This document shows positions 47,310-58,228 of a DNA stretch of 64,000 nt, piece after piece. The DNA comes from Mortierella sp. BCC40632 (taxonomy: Eukaryota; Mortierellomycota; Mortierellomycetes; Mortierellales; Mortierellaceae), in contig WAEK01000002.1 of NCBI GenBank assembly GCA_011634665.1, forward strand, positions 2,314,501 to 2,378,500. The letters are read 5' to 3'. The translations under genes and the position numbers were made by a program. Positions within the stretch are counted from its first letter, which is position 1; each line of letters begins with the position of its first letter. The notes beneath the pieces were generated by a model, which saw only the letters and a program-made list of their open reading frames with translations, was not told where the DNA came from and did no database searches.

Positions 47310-48196
47310 ATGTTGGTGCGGTTTTCTGGGCTCCTTGGGGTAGCGCTTGTGGGTCTCAACTACTTCACCGGCGCTGTCTTTGCCGATAGCCTCGAGTTTA
47401 TCTCGCCTCAACCCAATACCAAGATAACGGCAGGCGAGACTGTTCCTTTGACCTACAGGATTCATCAGAGCGGGATGGCGCGGCTGGACTGGGCCATGGT
47501 ACACCTGATGACAGAGGATGGACGGGATGCAGGCATGGGAACGCTGGATTATACTTCCCGCAAACAGTGGCAAGGTGCGTTCTTTTTCAAGGAAGAAAAT
47601 GTTTGACACGTCGCAAGGACCTGCCTTATAAATACCAGATGAGTGTGGCGCTTTTCATCCCATTAACAACTGTGTTGACTTTTGTTGCCACCGTTGCGTA
47701 GCAGACTCCTTTTCGATCTCCCTGCAGGCTAGCGTCCCTCGCTCTCTTCCAGAGGGGAGATACGTATTCCACATTTTCGGTCGCACAGAAGAGCCATGCG
47801 AAGCCTCGACCGCGAGGTGAGTTCCAACTACCCAGGCTGCGTCGTTTGGATTGTAGACGCCATCAGTTTTGTTTCGGATGACCAAGCATCTCATCTGGAG
47901 TCTACATTTCCTGAACCTCCCTCTTTCCTCTTTTCCTCTCCCTGAATAGTCCAAGGCAGTGTGAAGGAATCCTCTCTGCCACACTACCAGTTGAGGTCGT
48001 ACATGCACCCGAATCCTCGTCAATACCATTCTCAGATACAAAAGACGGCAAGGGCCTTCATTTAGGCATAGGGGGTCGATTACTCAGGCGAACATTATTC
48101 AGCGGTCGGCGCTCGGGCGGCAGCCGCTCCGGGTACCTTCTCGGCGATGGTAGCATTGACAGCAAGAAGACGCTTTACATGTTTTCACTTATATAA
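47310..48196 (+). CDS. Secreted/cell-surface protein with KNH/Kre9-like N-terminal domain, 207 aa
   Basis: Exons 47310-47574, 47705-47816 and 47950-48196 are in consistent phase. The N-terminus is a clear signal peptide (MLVRFSGLLGVALVGLNYF, cleavage expected after about VFA at residue 25). The mature part starts DSLEFISPQPNTKITAGETV and continues with a beta-strand-rich segment (PLTYRIHQSG, later RYVFHIFGRTEEPCEAST). This fits the Ig-like Ser-Thr-rich/Kre9-Knh1 type of fungal surface proteins. Three cysteines are seen, including the lone one of the signal-distal region. The last exon is basic and Gly/Ser-rich with no hydrophobic tail, so no GPI signal. The family is suggested by the PQPNTKITAGETVPL pattern only. 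A CAG/CAG choice at the second acceptor leaves one residue uncertain. Confidence 0.7.
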
Positions 48197-48538
48197 TCAA
48201 TCATATTTTGGGCGCCATAAAGCACCTGTGACGGCTTTGGAACTCTGTTTTGAGACTATTCCAATGGGTTCTGGCGCATTCTGAGAAGGCGCTGCAGTGG
48301 CAAAAGAGGGGGACGGCGGGCACAGTGTTTAAAAAGAGTCGCTGCCCGTGCGAGTTTTGATCCTCCTCCTTTCTTCTTTCTTCACACTTGAGGTCATTGA
48401 TCAGTGCTCCTTCGACTGATTATCGATCTTTCTTGTACCTGCGTCGCCACCGATCTTTCATCTCGATCTCTTGTTCCGCAACTCCCAATCCCCCCCATTT
48501 GTTCTCTTTCTTCACTCGCAACCACAAAAAAAAAAAAA
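48197..48538. other. Promoter region of the Ecl1-like gene
   Basis: A TTTAAAAA element lies at about 48329, followed by a pyrimidine-rich leader and A(13) immediately before the ATG. No gene seen. Confidence 0.5.
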
Positions 48539-48940
48539 ATGGATTCTGATTGGTGCCTGTTCTGTGAAAAGCACGTCCTTGATCTGGGTGCTGCTTACTG
48601 CTCCAAGGAATGTGCCAGGATGGACAAGCTCATTGCCCTTTCCAACAAGCCGTCAACTGCCTCGACCTTGTCGTCTGGAACTAGTTCTCCGTTCTCTTCT
48701 GTCGCTGGATCATCCTTCAATCCTTCGGCCACCTCGATGAAGCGCTCTGTTCATCCTCCATTGACCGTGACCTATCCCTCCATGTACCGGTCGTCGACTC
48801 TTGTGCCTGCTTCGATCTCGAGTCGAGGTGGCATCAGCAAGAGCGGGTACACACCCGTTCCTGTCTCGACCACCAGCATCCGTTGTCTGCCTGCCAGCCG
48901 TAGCTCTGCTCGCCGCCAGCCCTTGGTTCTTTACGACTGA
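48539..48940 (+). CDS. Ecl1-like small zinc-binding protein, 133 aa
   Basis: The single-exon ATG follows an A(13) stretch, a favourable fungal leader. The N-terminus WCLFCEKHVLDLGAAYCSKE followed by CARMD places Cys-X2-Cys and Cys-X3-Cys pairs in a compact treble-clef-like knuckle. This is the arrangement in the Ecl1/2/3 family of fungal stress and lifespan factors, in which zinc binding is needed for function. The remaining 100 residues are Ser/Thr-rich with scattered basic residues and end RRQPLVLYD. Length suits the family. AATAAAG lies about 390 bases downstream. The Cys pattern is directly visible; membership of Ecl1 is my inference, since many short fungal proteins share such knuckles. 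Confidence 0.65.
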   Translation: MDSDWCLFCEKHVLDLGAAYCSKECARMDKLIALSNKPSTASTLSSGTSSPFSSVAGSSFNPSATSMKRSVHPPLTVTYPSMYRSSTLVPASISSRGGISKSGYTPVPVSTTSIRCLPASRSSARRQPLVLYD

Positions 48941-49656
48941 GTCTATTGGAACAGGATCGAACCCCTAATGACAAGCACCAACCACCCTTTTTTTTTAATT
49001 GTGATGAAGAAAAACAAGAAACAACCTCTCAACACCCGTATACACCTTCGGTCTGCTCCGGGACGCACATTTGTCGCTGTCTCGATTTTTTAATGCCATC
49101 GATGCGTATATGCCTTTCGAAAGAAAGGAGCCTTGCCGAATTCACCCAAGTTTCAAGTCGTACCAATCTGGATTGGCCAGATGCCGACTACTTGCCGTCA
49201 AGTAAAACAACCCAAACTCCCCCCTAACCTTCTTTTTTTTGCGAATTGTTGATTGCATACTGTGAGAGGTCTTTTTGATCATTCCACGGGAGGACTGTAA
49301 TCTATTCACTATAGCACTGTCGATCAAACAATAAAGAAAAGAATCCAACCCAGTCCTCTATGTTTCCTCTTGATGGTTGTGAATGCAGCCACATGTTTTT
49401 TTGGCCTTTGGCAGTAACCCGATCTGAAACATCTATGCCAAAATCTAAAAAATATCCTTGCAAATACACTGACCTGAAGACTGGTTCAGACCAAAATCTT
49501 GGTAGACCTTTCGTTCATCATCCTATCCTCCAAGAAAACGCCCAAAAGGCCTTTCTTTCAAGGTAGGATCTCTACTTCAATGAGATATGATGGAGCAATC
49601 CTCATCTAGGCAGAATTATCGGCCGGGTCTCCAAGTCGGATGCCCATCCTCCTATA
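48941..49656. other. 3' region of the Ecl1-like gene and unannotated sequence
   Basis: Contains AATAAAG near 49329; the open frame at 49360-49566 has no recognisable feature. Confidence 0.5.
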
Positions 49657-49737
49657 GTCAGCTTGGCCGAGTGGTTAAGGCGTATGACTTGAAATCATAT
49701 GGGTGTTCCCGCGTAGGTTCAAATCCTGCAGCTGACG
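49657..49737 (+). tRNA. tRNA-Ser(UGA)
   Basis: Acceptor arms GTCAGCT (49657-49663) and AGCTGAC (49730-49736) pair fully. The anticodon stem TATGA/TCATA encloses loop CTTGAAA with anticodon TGA. There is a long variable arm as expected for serine. The T arm is GTAGG-TTCAAAT-CCTGC. No intron. Confidence 0.95.
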
Positions 49738-50446
49738 AATAGCTTCTTTTTTTTGCTTTTTTTCATTATACTTTTAGGGCCCCGACCTGCACCGTCACCA
49801 CTCAACTCCCTGACTCGCGATAGAAACCATTCGAAATGAACAGGTAGACAGCAATATGAACACCACTATTTTGGTCCGATATCACCATTGCTTAGAATAA
49901 AGGCGTGATGTGTGGTCCAAAGCCTTTTTTTTTTTTTTTTTTTAAAGGAAATCCGTTTCCGCTGCAATAGCCACCACGCGAAAAAAAAAAAAAAAAAAAA
50001 AAGCTGATCTAGCCCAGGCTATTGCAGAGGCAATTCACCACTAAAGCTTGACAGATCACCATCTCTCCCAAGGCATTTTTTTTTTTTTTTTTTTTTTTTT
50101 AACAATCTGTTTCTGCTGGAAATAGCTATGTAGGCTAAGACTAAACTAAACTAGCCACAGCCACTGCTCCGCGGTGGCAGTCCTCCATAATACCATAACA
50201 GCTCACGTTGCCGAAGCCCCGCGCAACGATTGTCGTCTTGGCATTTAAAAAGGATGAAATGTGGGGCCCTAAGCCAGACCCCCCAAAAAAAAAAAATTGT
50301 CATCAAATAATGTGAGTTTGAAAAGTTTAACCTGACTAAAGGAAAACTTACACTACCTGTTTAATTGGAATAACCAAGTAAATGGATAGTATCGTTTACA
50401 TTAAGGTTATTACGTACCAATTATTTGCGTGTTGGAAACCTGGCTA
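49738..50446. other. Intergenic region between two tRNA genes
   Basis: Homopolymers at 49925-49943 (T), 49982-50002 (A) and 50077-50100 (T). CTAGCCCAGGCTATTG near 50010 is partly self-complementary. No gene seen. Confidence 0.55.
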
Positions 50447-50519
50447 GCCCGGCTAGCTCAATCGGTAGAGCATCAGACTTCTAATCTGAAGGTTGCGGGT
50501 TCGATCCCCGCGTTGGGCT
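50447..50519 (+). tRNA. tRNA-Arg(UCU)
   Basis: The acceptor GCCCGGC pairs with GTTGGGC (50512-50518, two G-T pairs). The anticodon stem TCAGA/TCTGA encloses loop CTTCTAA with anticodon TCT. The T arm is GCGGG-TTCGATC-CCCGC. No intron or encoded CCA. Confidence 0.93.
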
Positions 50520-50579
50520 TCGTTTTGCTCCTCTGGGCACCGGCTGGGTTCATGAAGAGCCCATGGCCCGGACAAAGCT

Positions 50580-50735
50580 AAACTTCGGGACTCCCGAACG
50601 TTAGTTATCGTTCGGGACTGTCATTTTGCCACTTAAAATTCGGGACCCACAACCTCTTAAAATTCGGGATTGCGGTCGCTTAAAATTCGGGCTGCCACGT
50701 CATAAAATTCGGGATTGTAAACTTCGGGGGATGAA
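50580..50735. repeat. Cluster of TTAAAATTCGGG repeats and a CCCGAACG hairpin
   Basis: TAAAATTCGGG occurs four times with a period near 23 bases (50633-50715). It is flanked by AACTTCGGG variants at 50581 and 50720. A 9-bp perfect hairpin stem pairs 50592-50600 with 50609-50617. It looks like the subterminal region of another transposon; no partner end seen in the window. Confidence 0.6.
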
Positions 50736-50737
50736 GA

Positions 50738-51052
50738 TATTCTCACATATATGTGAGCGGCTTATTCTCAGTCATATGTGAGAATAGCTCTCAAACTCAT
50801 TTTTTTTCTTAATCTCACATATGTGTGAGACGCTTATTCTCACACATATCTCCTGAAAAAGGCCTCCAGCTTACTCTCACACATATCTCAACGTTCTGCT
50901 CTCACATTTATCTACAGTCCCAGCTTTTTTTTCTTTCTTCCTTTTTTACAGGCCCCGTTAGGGGTTTTATTCATTTGTGCGCACCGTCCCATGTTTTCCA
51001 GACGTGGCTATCTAGTCCTCAATCCACCAAGGAAAAAAAAAAAAAAAAGTAA
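50738..51052 (+). repeat. Left terminal inverted repeat of the MULE
   Basis: Begins TATTCTCACATATATGTGAG and contains many short TCTCACA(CA)TAT/ATGTGAGA palindromes. It ends in a segment reading, on the minus strand, as AATAAA followed by CCCCTAACGGGGCCTGTAAA. Confidence 0.85.
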
Positions 51053-51225
51053 GAGAATAGGTGGAAGGCGATCCAGAGAAGAGGAAAAAAAAGACCAGGG
51101 TACAATGAGCACCCGCAGAGGGGCAAGTCAAAGGCAGGGACTACAACTAGGGCAGAGGTCCCAGCTTTTCAGCCACTCAATACGACTGTTATGTCATCGG
51201 TCTATGATGCCGATTTGACACATCG

Positions 51226-51981
51226 TCAATTGTGCTTCCCTTTTTTCTTACTCTTTTCGCCACTACTCAAAATCCTAGCACTCCTCGGTCGTCCTTTGGT
51301 CTTCACTCTTCTTGGATCGCCGACGGTAGGAGTCTCACCATCGTTTTGCACAGCTGCTTCACTTTCCATATCCTTTTCCAGAGATCCCTGAATTTCCTCC
51401 ATCTTGCTCAAAATCTTCCCATGCATAAGTGGATCGTTGCTCGAAAGACCTGCGATCTTCTTTCCGAGTCCTGTTATTTCTGCGTGCCGTCTCTTCCTAG
51501 ATTGGGTCTCCTTGTGATAAGCGACAGATTTTTTTTCGGAGGAGAACAGGTCAGAAACACTGGTCATGAAAGAATCCGAGGGATACCCCATTCTGGTTGA
51601 CTTGTGGTGCCGAGAAGCGGCCTGGAAAGACTTGCGTCCAATCCTCTCACTAAGATCGGGGATGTCTTGGATGGATTCCTTATACCAGCGGCGGTGCACT
51701 AAACTGATGTGATATCGGCACTCTGGCTCTTTCCTCATGACGCAGAAAAAATGGCGGCAAACGACTCCCCAAATTTTGGAGGAGTAGACAAGTGCAGAAG
51801 TACGAGTGATCGGTCAGAAGTATGACGTATTCCTTCTGTTCGCAGCCCAACGTGTCCTTTTGCCCTGAAAACGAAACGCGTATCGTCTTGACCAATCCTA
51901 GAGATCAGAGAAACGAGAGTTGATATACGCCCCGATTCATCCTATTACGAGACGAGACGAGGCAATATTAATATCCTCTTC

Positions 51982-52023
<42 letters not shown>

Positions 52024-53459
52024 GTGTGTTGGATAGGATACTTGCCGAGTCACTGTCTGGGGGGTAGAGCTCCAAGAGCTCCTGTAGACTCTTGAGACGC
52101 GCAGAAAACCCAAATGATGAGTCCATCTCCCGCCTCATTTTGGCCTTAGCAAACGAACCCAAAAGATCCTCATTGGATTGTAGTACTTGCTTGAACGCCT
52201 TTTCTGACATGGTCGGCTCTAAAGTCCTGGAACTTGCCTCTCTTCTGGCTGCCTCACCTTCAGGACAGCTATTGAATTTGCCTCAAAAAGTTCCTTCTCT
52301 ATCTTCACCCCTGTAGCTTTAAGGACCCTTGTTAAAGAGGAACCACCATTGAGATTCAGCATTTTAAGAAGATGGTGCGACTTCTCTACTCGTTGAGTGG
52401 ATTGCATCCCAGCTGTGAACTGAGTGCGCACCCATGGCCAAGCCCATCGAAAACGGTTCGAATACAAACGATCAAGATAGTTGAGGACGATGGGGTTTTG
52501 TTGATATTTCTCGCACAGCTTCTGCCACTTGGCCTCGAATTCTCTGGAAATCAAAGAGCGGGTGACATCTTGAAAGCGGAGTGAGAATTCATCCCAATCT
52601 TTCCCAAGGGCTTTGAAAAGGCGTAGCCTAATGTTCTTGTTTGCGTGCCACCGGCAATTGACTATAGTTGTATCAGGGAGAAAGGTTGTACTGACAATGT
52701 TCATTGCTGGATCTTTATCCAGCATGAGGGTCTTTTGGGGGCTTATTTTTTTCATTCAGCTCTAGCAGTTGCGAAAGACCCATTCGTAATCTGAGGTCTC
52801 TTCGCCAGAGGTAAGGGCACAGGCTACCAGTCTTGTCCGAAAATTGTTGTCAACTACAACGAAGCAATGGAGCGGCATACCGAATCGATTGGTGGATGCA
52901 GTTGTGTCGTGGACGACAACGTCATGATACCTCCTGTATAAATCCTGTTGCGCCGGGCACATCCAAAAGACAGCCTGGAGACGACCGGCCACAATCCTGT
53001 TCCTGGAGAGCCATTGGCCTGGGGATTTCTCCAAGCAAGTTGAACAACTGGGCAGCATCAGAAATGGTGTTAGACGATGCACGTTGTTTCGAGATATAGT
53101 TGGCTATTTTTTTCTGGTCGAACAAGTACTTGGATTTCGTAAAAGAGGCGCTTCGGGTTATCTGAAGCATCTCTATCGTTTTACCAGTTCCCCAACCCAT
53201 TTCTGCAGCCTGTCTGATTAAATTGAGGTCATACTCTGTAAGAGGCTCAAATTCTGGACGAGGTTTTCCAAGGGCGTGGTTGTGCAAAACAGAGATGCTG
53301 GAAATACGCCATCGTGGCTTGATAGACTTTGGGCTGTTAAGGTATACAGCGTATTTGCAGCCACAGCGGACTGAAATACTTCCTGGCCGCTGCTTGGATG
53401 GATCCAAAAACCTTTTTGAGGTGTGTGTGCCCTGGCGAGTGCAAACGATTAACCCTTGG

Positions 53460-53493
<34 letters not shown>

Positions 53494-54458
53494 TCCTAAG
53501 TCTCCCGTTGTGCCAACGCCCCTCTTTGATATCGACATAACACAAAGTTGACAACAACTCACTTACCAGTCGGATAAGTAGCATTTTTCGAAGAAGAGTT
53601 GGCCCCTCGTTCGGAAACCATTGCGGCAGGCATAGTCGAGCATCATGGACTTGGCCTCCTCGAAATCCGAGAATTGATCATCGACTGCGGGGCTCCATCC
53701 AACAGCATCCACGTGCTCTCCTAGAAAAGGAAAGCGTACAAATTTAGCACAACTCGTAGGCTAGTCTCAAGTGTGCAACAACTGCTAGATTCAATAGCGC
53801 ACGCACCATAGCTCTGACACTCCGTGTTGTCCCTGTTGTCATGACCACTTGCAGATGAGGCCTCGCCTCTGAGGCCTTCTAGATCTTCTGATGTATCCGA
53901 CTCATTGGGGCAGAGAGAAACAGCGTCGTCCTCATCACTTTCGTTCTTTGTGGAACTATTGTCACTCTCGCTGCTGCTTGAAGATGAGGTACAACTCTCA
54001 GGACAATCAGGGCTGTTCGATCTATCGCCGTCGGACTTTTTCTTGCCAATTGTTCGGATACCCTCGTCTGGGCCTCTAGTCTTTTCCAGCTCTTCGACAC
54101 TTGGCTCCTTTTCGCTCTCGTTAAGCTCCCTACTGCCAGTAGCAAAAGCTTTTCGTGTCTACAATGATTTCTTCCAAACTCTCATAGTCGAAGTTGTCAT
54201 CGGAGCTGGCCAAGTTGTTGTAATGATCAATGTAGTCGTCTGAATCCCTATCCACATCCGTGTAATCACTCTCGTTAGTTATAGGGCTCAGCTCTCTGCT
54301 TTTTGGATACTTTGCTTCTTTCTGGCCCTCGCAAAGAACTGTATTGGCTGACTTTCCTAAGTCCTTGAGATACTTCTTGAACTTCTTGTCCAAATTAATG
54401 ACCTTCGGACTGTTCCTTTCTCCTTCCAAAAGTGCTTTACGACATCGTCTTCCGTGAC
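51226..54458 (-). pseudogene. FAR1/MULE-family transposase, frame-broken
   Basis: Reading from 54458 down, the parts are as follows. There is an acidic, Ser-rich N-terminal region with exons near 54130-54458 and 53806-54130. A FAR1-type DNA-binding domain follows (FSDFEEAKSMMLDYACRNGF, then a Cys/His-rich end with VLHNHALGKP). The MULE catalytic core comes next (DTTASTNRFGMPLHCFVVVD; later TLMLDKDPAM; then IVNCRWHANKNI). A SWIM-type zinc finger follows (VVCRHFFCV), and the tail is basic (KTKGRPRSARI). MULE transposases cut the element's inverted repeats using a DDE triad. The reading frame shifts near 53040, 52785, 52745 and 52230 without introns that could explain it. Neighbouring host genes show no such breaks. 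Poly(A/T) of 30 or more bases splits two introns. Confidence 0.75.
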
Positions 54459-54574
54459 CTAAACGTAGATGGATACAACTTAGATACTGGAGTTCCTTTT
54501 ATCTTCCTCTACCCTTTTGTGATGACCTTTTTTTTTTTAAAAAAAAAAACCGCCCTCTCACAGTGCTCGGTACC

Positions 54575-55828
54575 TTAGTGTAAGCGACTAGAAGACGTGT
54601 AGCGGATTCGACTCATTATGGGATTGGTGTATCTGACCCAGTCATACCCAGGAGTCACATCTTGCTCAATGGCCTGAAGAGCGAGGACACCACAGCTGAA
54701 GTCGTCATCCTGTGCTTGAACAGTGAATGCACTGTGTTCATTCATGGCTGCCAGCTTTTCTAGATCAACCTTAAACTCCCCTTTTCGGATCCTCCTGTCG
54801 CCCCTCTAGTACTCTCAACAGCCAAGTCTTCAGATGACAAACTGTATCCTCGGGTGCTCTCTTGCTGAGTGAGTCACCGATTAAAACAGTGTACTGAACA
54901 AGGTCGAATACCATCACGCCCCAATGATTCCCGTAGTGCACTACAGTGTAGACTTTCTCTGTGCGACTCCTTCGGATGTATTTTTCGAAAGGTTTTCCGA
55001 CACTATCGTATCCGAATCCTGGGCATCGAACAGGCATGAAAACCCGCCTTCCTTGCTCTCCGTAAACAAGGTGGAAGAACAAAATAATGTAGTTTATCAC
55101 ATCGTCGTTCAACCACTCATTACCACAGAGGATGAAGAGGTCACGCGCGGTCACTCCGTGATCTGGGAGAAATGTTGGTTGGAAGGAGATAAGGCGTAGT
55201 TTTTTTCTTCATTCAACAGTCTGTTTTGAAGCCATTTAACAAACTCTTTGATTTCATTGTTCAATGTCGATTTTGACCAAAGCCAGCGCATTGAGTTATT
55301 AAAAATCATCAATGAACTTTCTTGTTGTAGCAACCTAATGAAAGCAGTTGAACAGATTACTTATTAGTTACAGTTCGGGCGTAGAGCATTGCTCCGCGTC
55401 TCAATAAAAAGAAAATTCAACACACACTCCTCCAACAAAACACGAGTCTGTAGTCCAGTAACATCTCATACCTGATTCAATACAGGGATGGAATCCAGAT
55501 CAAACACGAGCTCATTGATGCCGTCGAACACCACCATAAAGTCTTCTCTGTTTTCTTTTTGATGACCTCGCCGTGTCGCATCCAATAGAATTTCAATTTT
55601 GGGGATGAATGGAAGCTTGATCACATCCTTGATGTCGCTCTTGAAAAATGATTTCCGCATAGTCTGCGATTCAGCTTCAACCAGTGTTCCCAGGCCGGTG
55701 TCTTTCAAAACGGGGATCAAATGACAGCAATTTCGCAGATCCTTAGCGGATTGGACTAGGAGCCAATTGGAGCCAAAGCGGAAGTCGTACTTTTTCTTGT
55801 TTGCTTGGTGGCGGGAGATTGAAAGCAT
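54575..55828 (-). pseudogene. Ulp1/C48-type cysteine protease of the MULE, frame-broken
   Basis: Exon 1 (55472-55828) is an unknown N-terminal region starting MLSISRHQANKKKYDF. The protease fold follows: GNEWLNDDVINYIILFF (substrate-recognition block of Ulp1), VHYGNHWGVMVFD with the catalytic histidine, VLIGDS with the acidic partner, and DDDFSCGVLALQAIEQD with the nucleophile cysteine. These enzymes cleave SUMO or other ubiquitin-like tags; copies travel with some plant MULEs, where their job is unknown. Two frame breaks, at an A7 run near 55202 and an A4G4 run near 54780, interrupt it, and the first exon junction is not in clean phase. The terminal exon ends at a stop at 54575-54577. It is adjacent to and co-oriented with the transposase. 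Confidence 0.75.
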
Positions 55829-56200
55829 GATGGGTAGTTGCGTAGAGTGAATGGTGAATGAATATTTGCCGTAGCCGTGTTGAGTCCCTTTTATAGTGTA
55901 ATGCTAAGCTGCATGGTTGTGGTGCTTCACCTGACTCTTGCCCAACACATGCGGTTCCCGGGTTGGTACGAGAAAGCCCGTTGAAAAACTGCTCTCACTT
56001 AGTGCTAGAGTCAGATTAGACGCGTCCGCTAAAAAAAGTTTGATCTCTGCTCCTACACCTTGCTCGTTTGCCACTCTCGTTTCTGTTCATGATTTGCGAG
56101 GCCCCGATTCTCAACAAACCCAAGGTGAACATGGGTCACTCTAAACTACCGTCCACCACAAAACTTTGCTTTGACTCAAAGACTATGCCAGTGAAGTACC
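55829..56200. other. Upstream region of the protease gene
   Basis: Probable promoter of the minus-strand protease gene (TTTTATAGTGTAATG near 55889); no gene seen. Confidence 0.5.
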
Positions 56201-56870
56201 AGAGAAGTTTATGGTTGCTCAGAGAAGTCTATGGTTGCTCAGAGAAGTCTATGGTTGCTCAGAGAAGTCTATGGTTGCTCAGAGAAGGGGAGGGTTGTTC
56301 AGAGAAGGGGAGGGTTGCTCAGAGAAGTATATGGTTGCTCAGAGAAGTCTATGGTTGCTCAGAGAAGGGGAGGGTTGTTCAGAGAAGTCTATGGTTGCTC
56401 AGAGAAGGGGAGGGTTGTTCAGAGAAGTCTATGGTTGCTCAGAGAAGGGGAGGGTTGTTCAGAGAAGGGGAGGGTTGCTCAGAGAAGTGTATAGTTGCTC
56501 AGAGAAGTATGTGGTTTTTCAGAGAAGTATATGGTTGCTCAGAGAAGTCTATGGTTGCTCAGAGAAGTATGTGGTTGTTCAGAGAAGTGTGTGGTTGTTC
56601 AGAGAAGTCTATGGTTGCTCAGAGAAGGGGAGGGTTGTTCAGAGAAGGGGAGGGTTGTTCAGAGAAGGGGAGGGTTGCTCAGAGAGAAGTATAGTTGCTC
56701 AGAGAAGTATGTGGTTTTTCAGAGAGGGGGGAGGGTTGTTCAGAGAAGTCTATGGTTGCTCAGAGAAGGGGAGGGTTGTTCAGAGAAGTCTATGGTTGCT
56801 CAGAGAAGGGGAGGGTTGTTCAGAGAAGGAGAAAGTTTTTCAGAGAAGGAAACGAGATGTACAAAGAAGT
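56201..56870. repeat. 20-bp minisatellite, about 33 units
   Basis: Unit AGAGAAGTCTATGGTTGCTC alternates with the variant AGAGAAGGGGAGGGTTGTTC. Register is perfect from 56201 to about 56685, then shows one- and two-base slips. Because 20 is not a multiple of three and no unit creates a stop, all three plus-strand frames stay open. Confidence 0.95.
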
Positions 56871-57336
56871 GGGCGTACAGCTTAGATAAAGAGATGGGTA
56901 AAACAGAGAAGCGGGCGTACAAGCAAAGAGAAGGAAATGGGAAGTATGTGGTATTTAAGAAAAAAGTATGTGGCTTCTCAGAAAAGTACATGGTTGTTTA
57001 GAGAAGTACATGGTTGTTCAGAGAAGTACATGGTTGTTCAGAGAAGTACATGGTTGTTCAGAGAAGGAGACAAGGAAACAGGATGTTCAAAGAAGGGGCT
57101 GGGGTGTTCATAGAGGAGTGGAACGAGAGACCAGCGTGAGAACCAAGATTTATACAAGGAGGTAAGTTCAAGTGGTAGTCTCTCTCTTTCTCGCTTACTC
57201 TCTTTCTCTTCTACACGCACTCACACACACACATTCCCACTCACATACACACATATTCTCCCTCTCTCCCTCTCTCCCTCTCTCCCCCTCTCTCTCTCTC
57301 TCTCTCTCTTTTTCACGCTTCTCTGCCTCACCTCTT
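56871..57336. other. Degenerate continuation of the minisatellite and CT-rich leader
   Basis: Diverged AGAGAAG-containing units continue to about 57120. CT and CA microsatellites (57180-57312) then lead to the ATG at 57337. Confidence 0.6.
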
Positions 57337-58228
57337 ATGCCAAAGCAGACTCCGACTAAGTCAGAGAACTCTCTGGCAGCCAAGTCGCCCAGGAGCAGGG
57401 CGGTGAGGGACGATTCGGCAACAGCGGAAGAAGCGAAAAGAAAAAGACCAACGAGGGGTTGGTTGCACTTATTTCCAGTGTACTCAAGGACTCTTGAAGA
57501 AGCGGCGATCGCGGATTCTCTCTGCACAGGATGAAGATCACCTTTTGCGATACCACCAAGATGTGCCCCTCCGATTCCGCTGCAACAAAATAAACAAGGA
57601 CATCATTATCACACGAGACCCCACCGCCGAGATGCAGTACCGCTGCCTATGTATGACAACAATCAATTTGAGGTCATCAGTTAAACGACACTATGATAGC
57701 TGCGAGCTTGCACAGAAGGCGGCTGAAGAAATGACCAACAATCCTTCAACATTTATTGCTTGTCAGCCATCATCATCGCTCGAAGTAGCGGATTCAGACA
57801 TGACAGAGCATTTCAACCAAACAATGGCCACCTACTACGAAAAATTTACCACCAAATTGTCTCAGCGAAGCGATAGGATTGAGCAACAACTCAGGGAGCA
57901 CTTCATTGGCCATCGTGTCCTCATAGACGAGCTTTCAAGAGTCACAAAGCAGCTGGTGCAGGCAGAAGAGCGTCAATCCAAGAGACTAAGCGACTCTCTA
58001 CACGTTAGAGAGAGACTGGATAGTCTTGACGATAGGTTGAGGGCGATCAATAACTATTTTGAAACCTCGACACCAGGTAATCTTACAGATCACTTTTGCT
58101 GCCATTGCAAGCCATCTCCTCATGATATCTATTCTAATATGCCTGATAGTACGAGGTTCTTCACCTTGGAGTCAAATAGATCCATTGTCTCCCGAGCCAG
58201 AAATGGGGATATTTGTCAAGTCTTCTGA
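57337..58228 (+). CDS. MULE accessory protein with Cys/His cluster and coiled coil, 271 aa
   Basis: Exons 57337-57402 and 57479-58228 join in phase 0 across a 76-base intron with donor GTGAGG and acceptor TTCCAG. The N-terminus is basic (MPKQTPTKSENSLAAKSPRS, then LLKKRRSR), suggesting nuclear import. A compact Cys/His cluster follows (YRCLCMTTINLRSSVKRHYD then SC), which could bind zinc and touch DNA. Residues about 130-215 form a polar coiled coil (RSDRIEQQLREHF, DELSRVTKQLVQAEERQSKR). The C-terminus has a second Cys/His patch (HFCCHCKPSPHD). The frame is unbroken, unlike the two minus-strand genes of the same element. I do not recognise the family. A DNA-binding helper or a captured host gene are both possible. 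Confidence 0.55.

Noticed and set aside
56201..56870. CRISPR array
   Set aside because: Units are contiguous 20-bp tandem repeats without spacers and the genome is eukaryotic.
56068..57001. Several long plus-strand frames with repeating SEKSMVAQR-type peptides
   Set aside because: They are all readings of the 20-bp minisatellite, open in every frame because no unit creates a stop.
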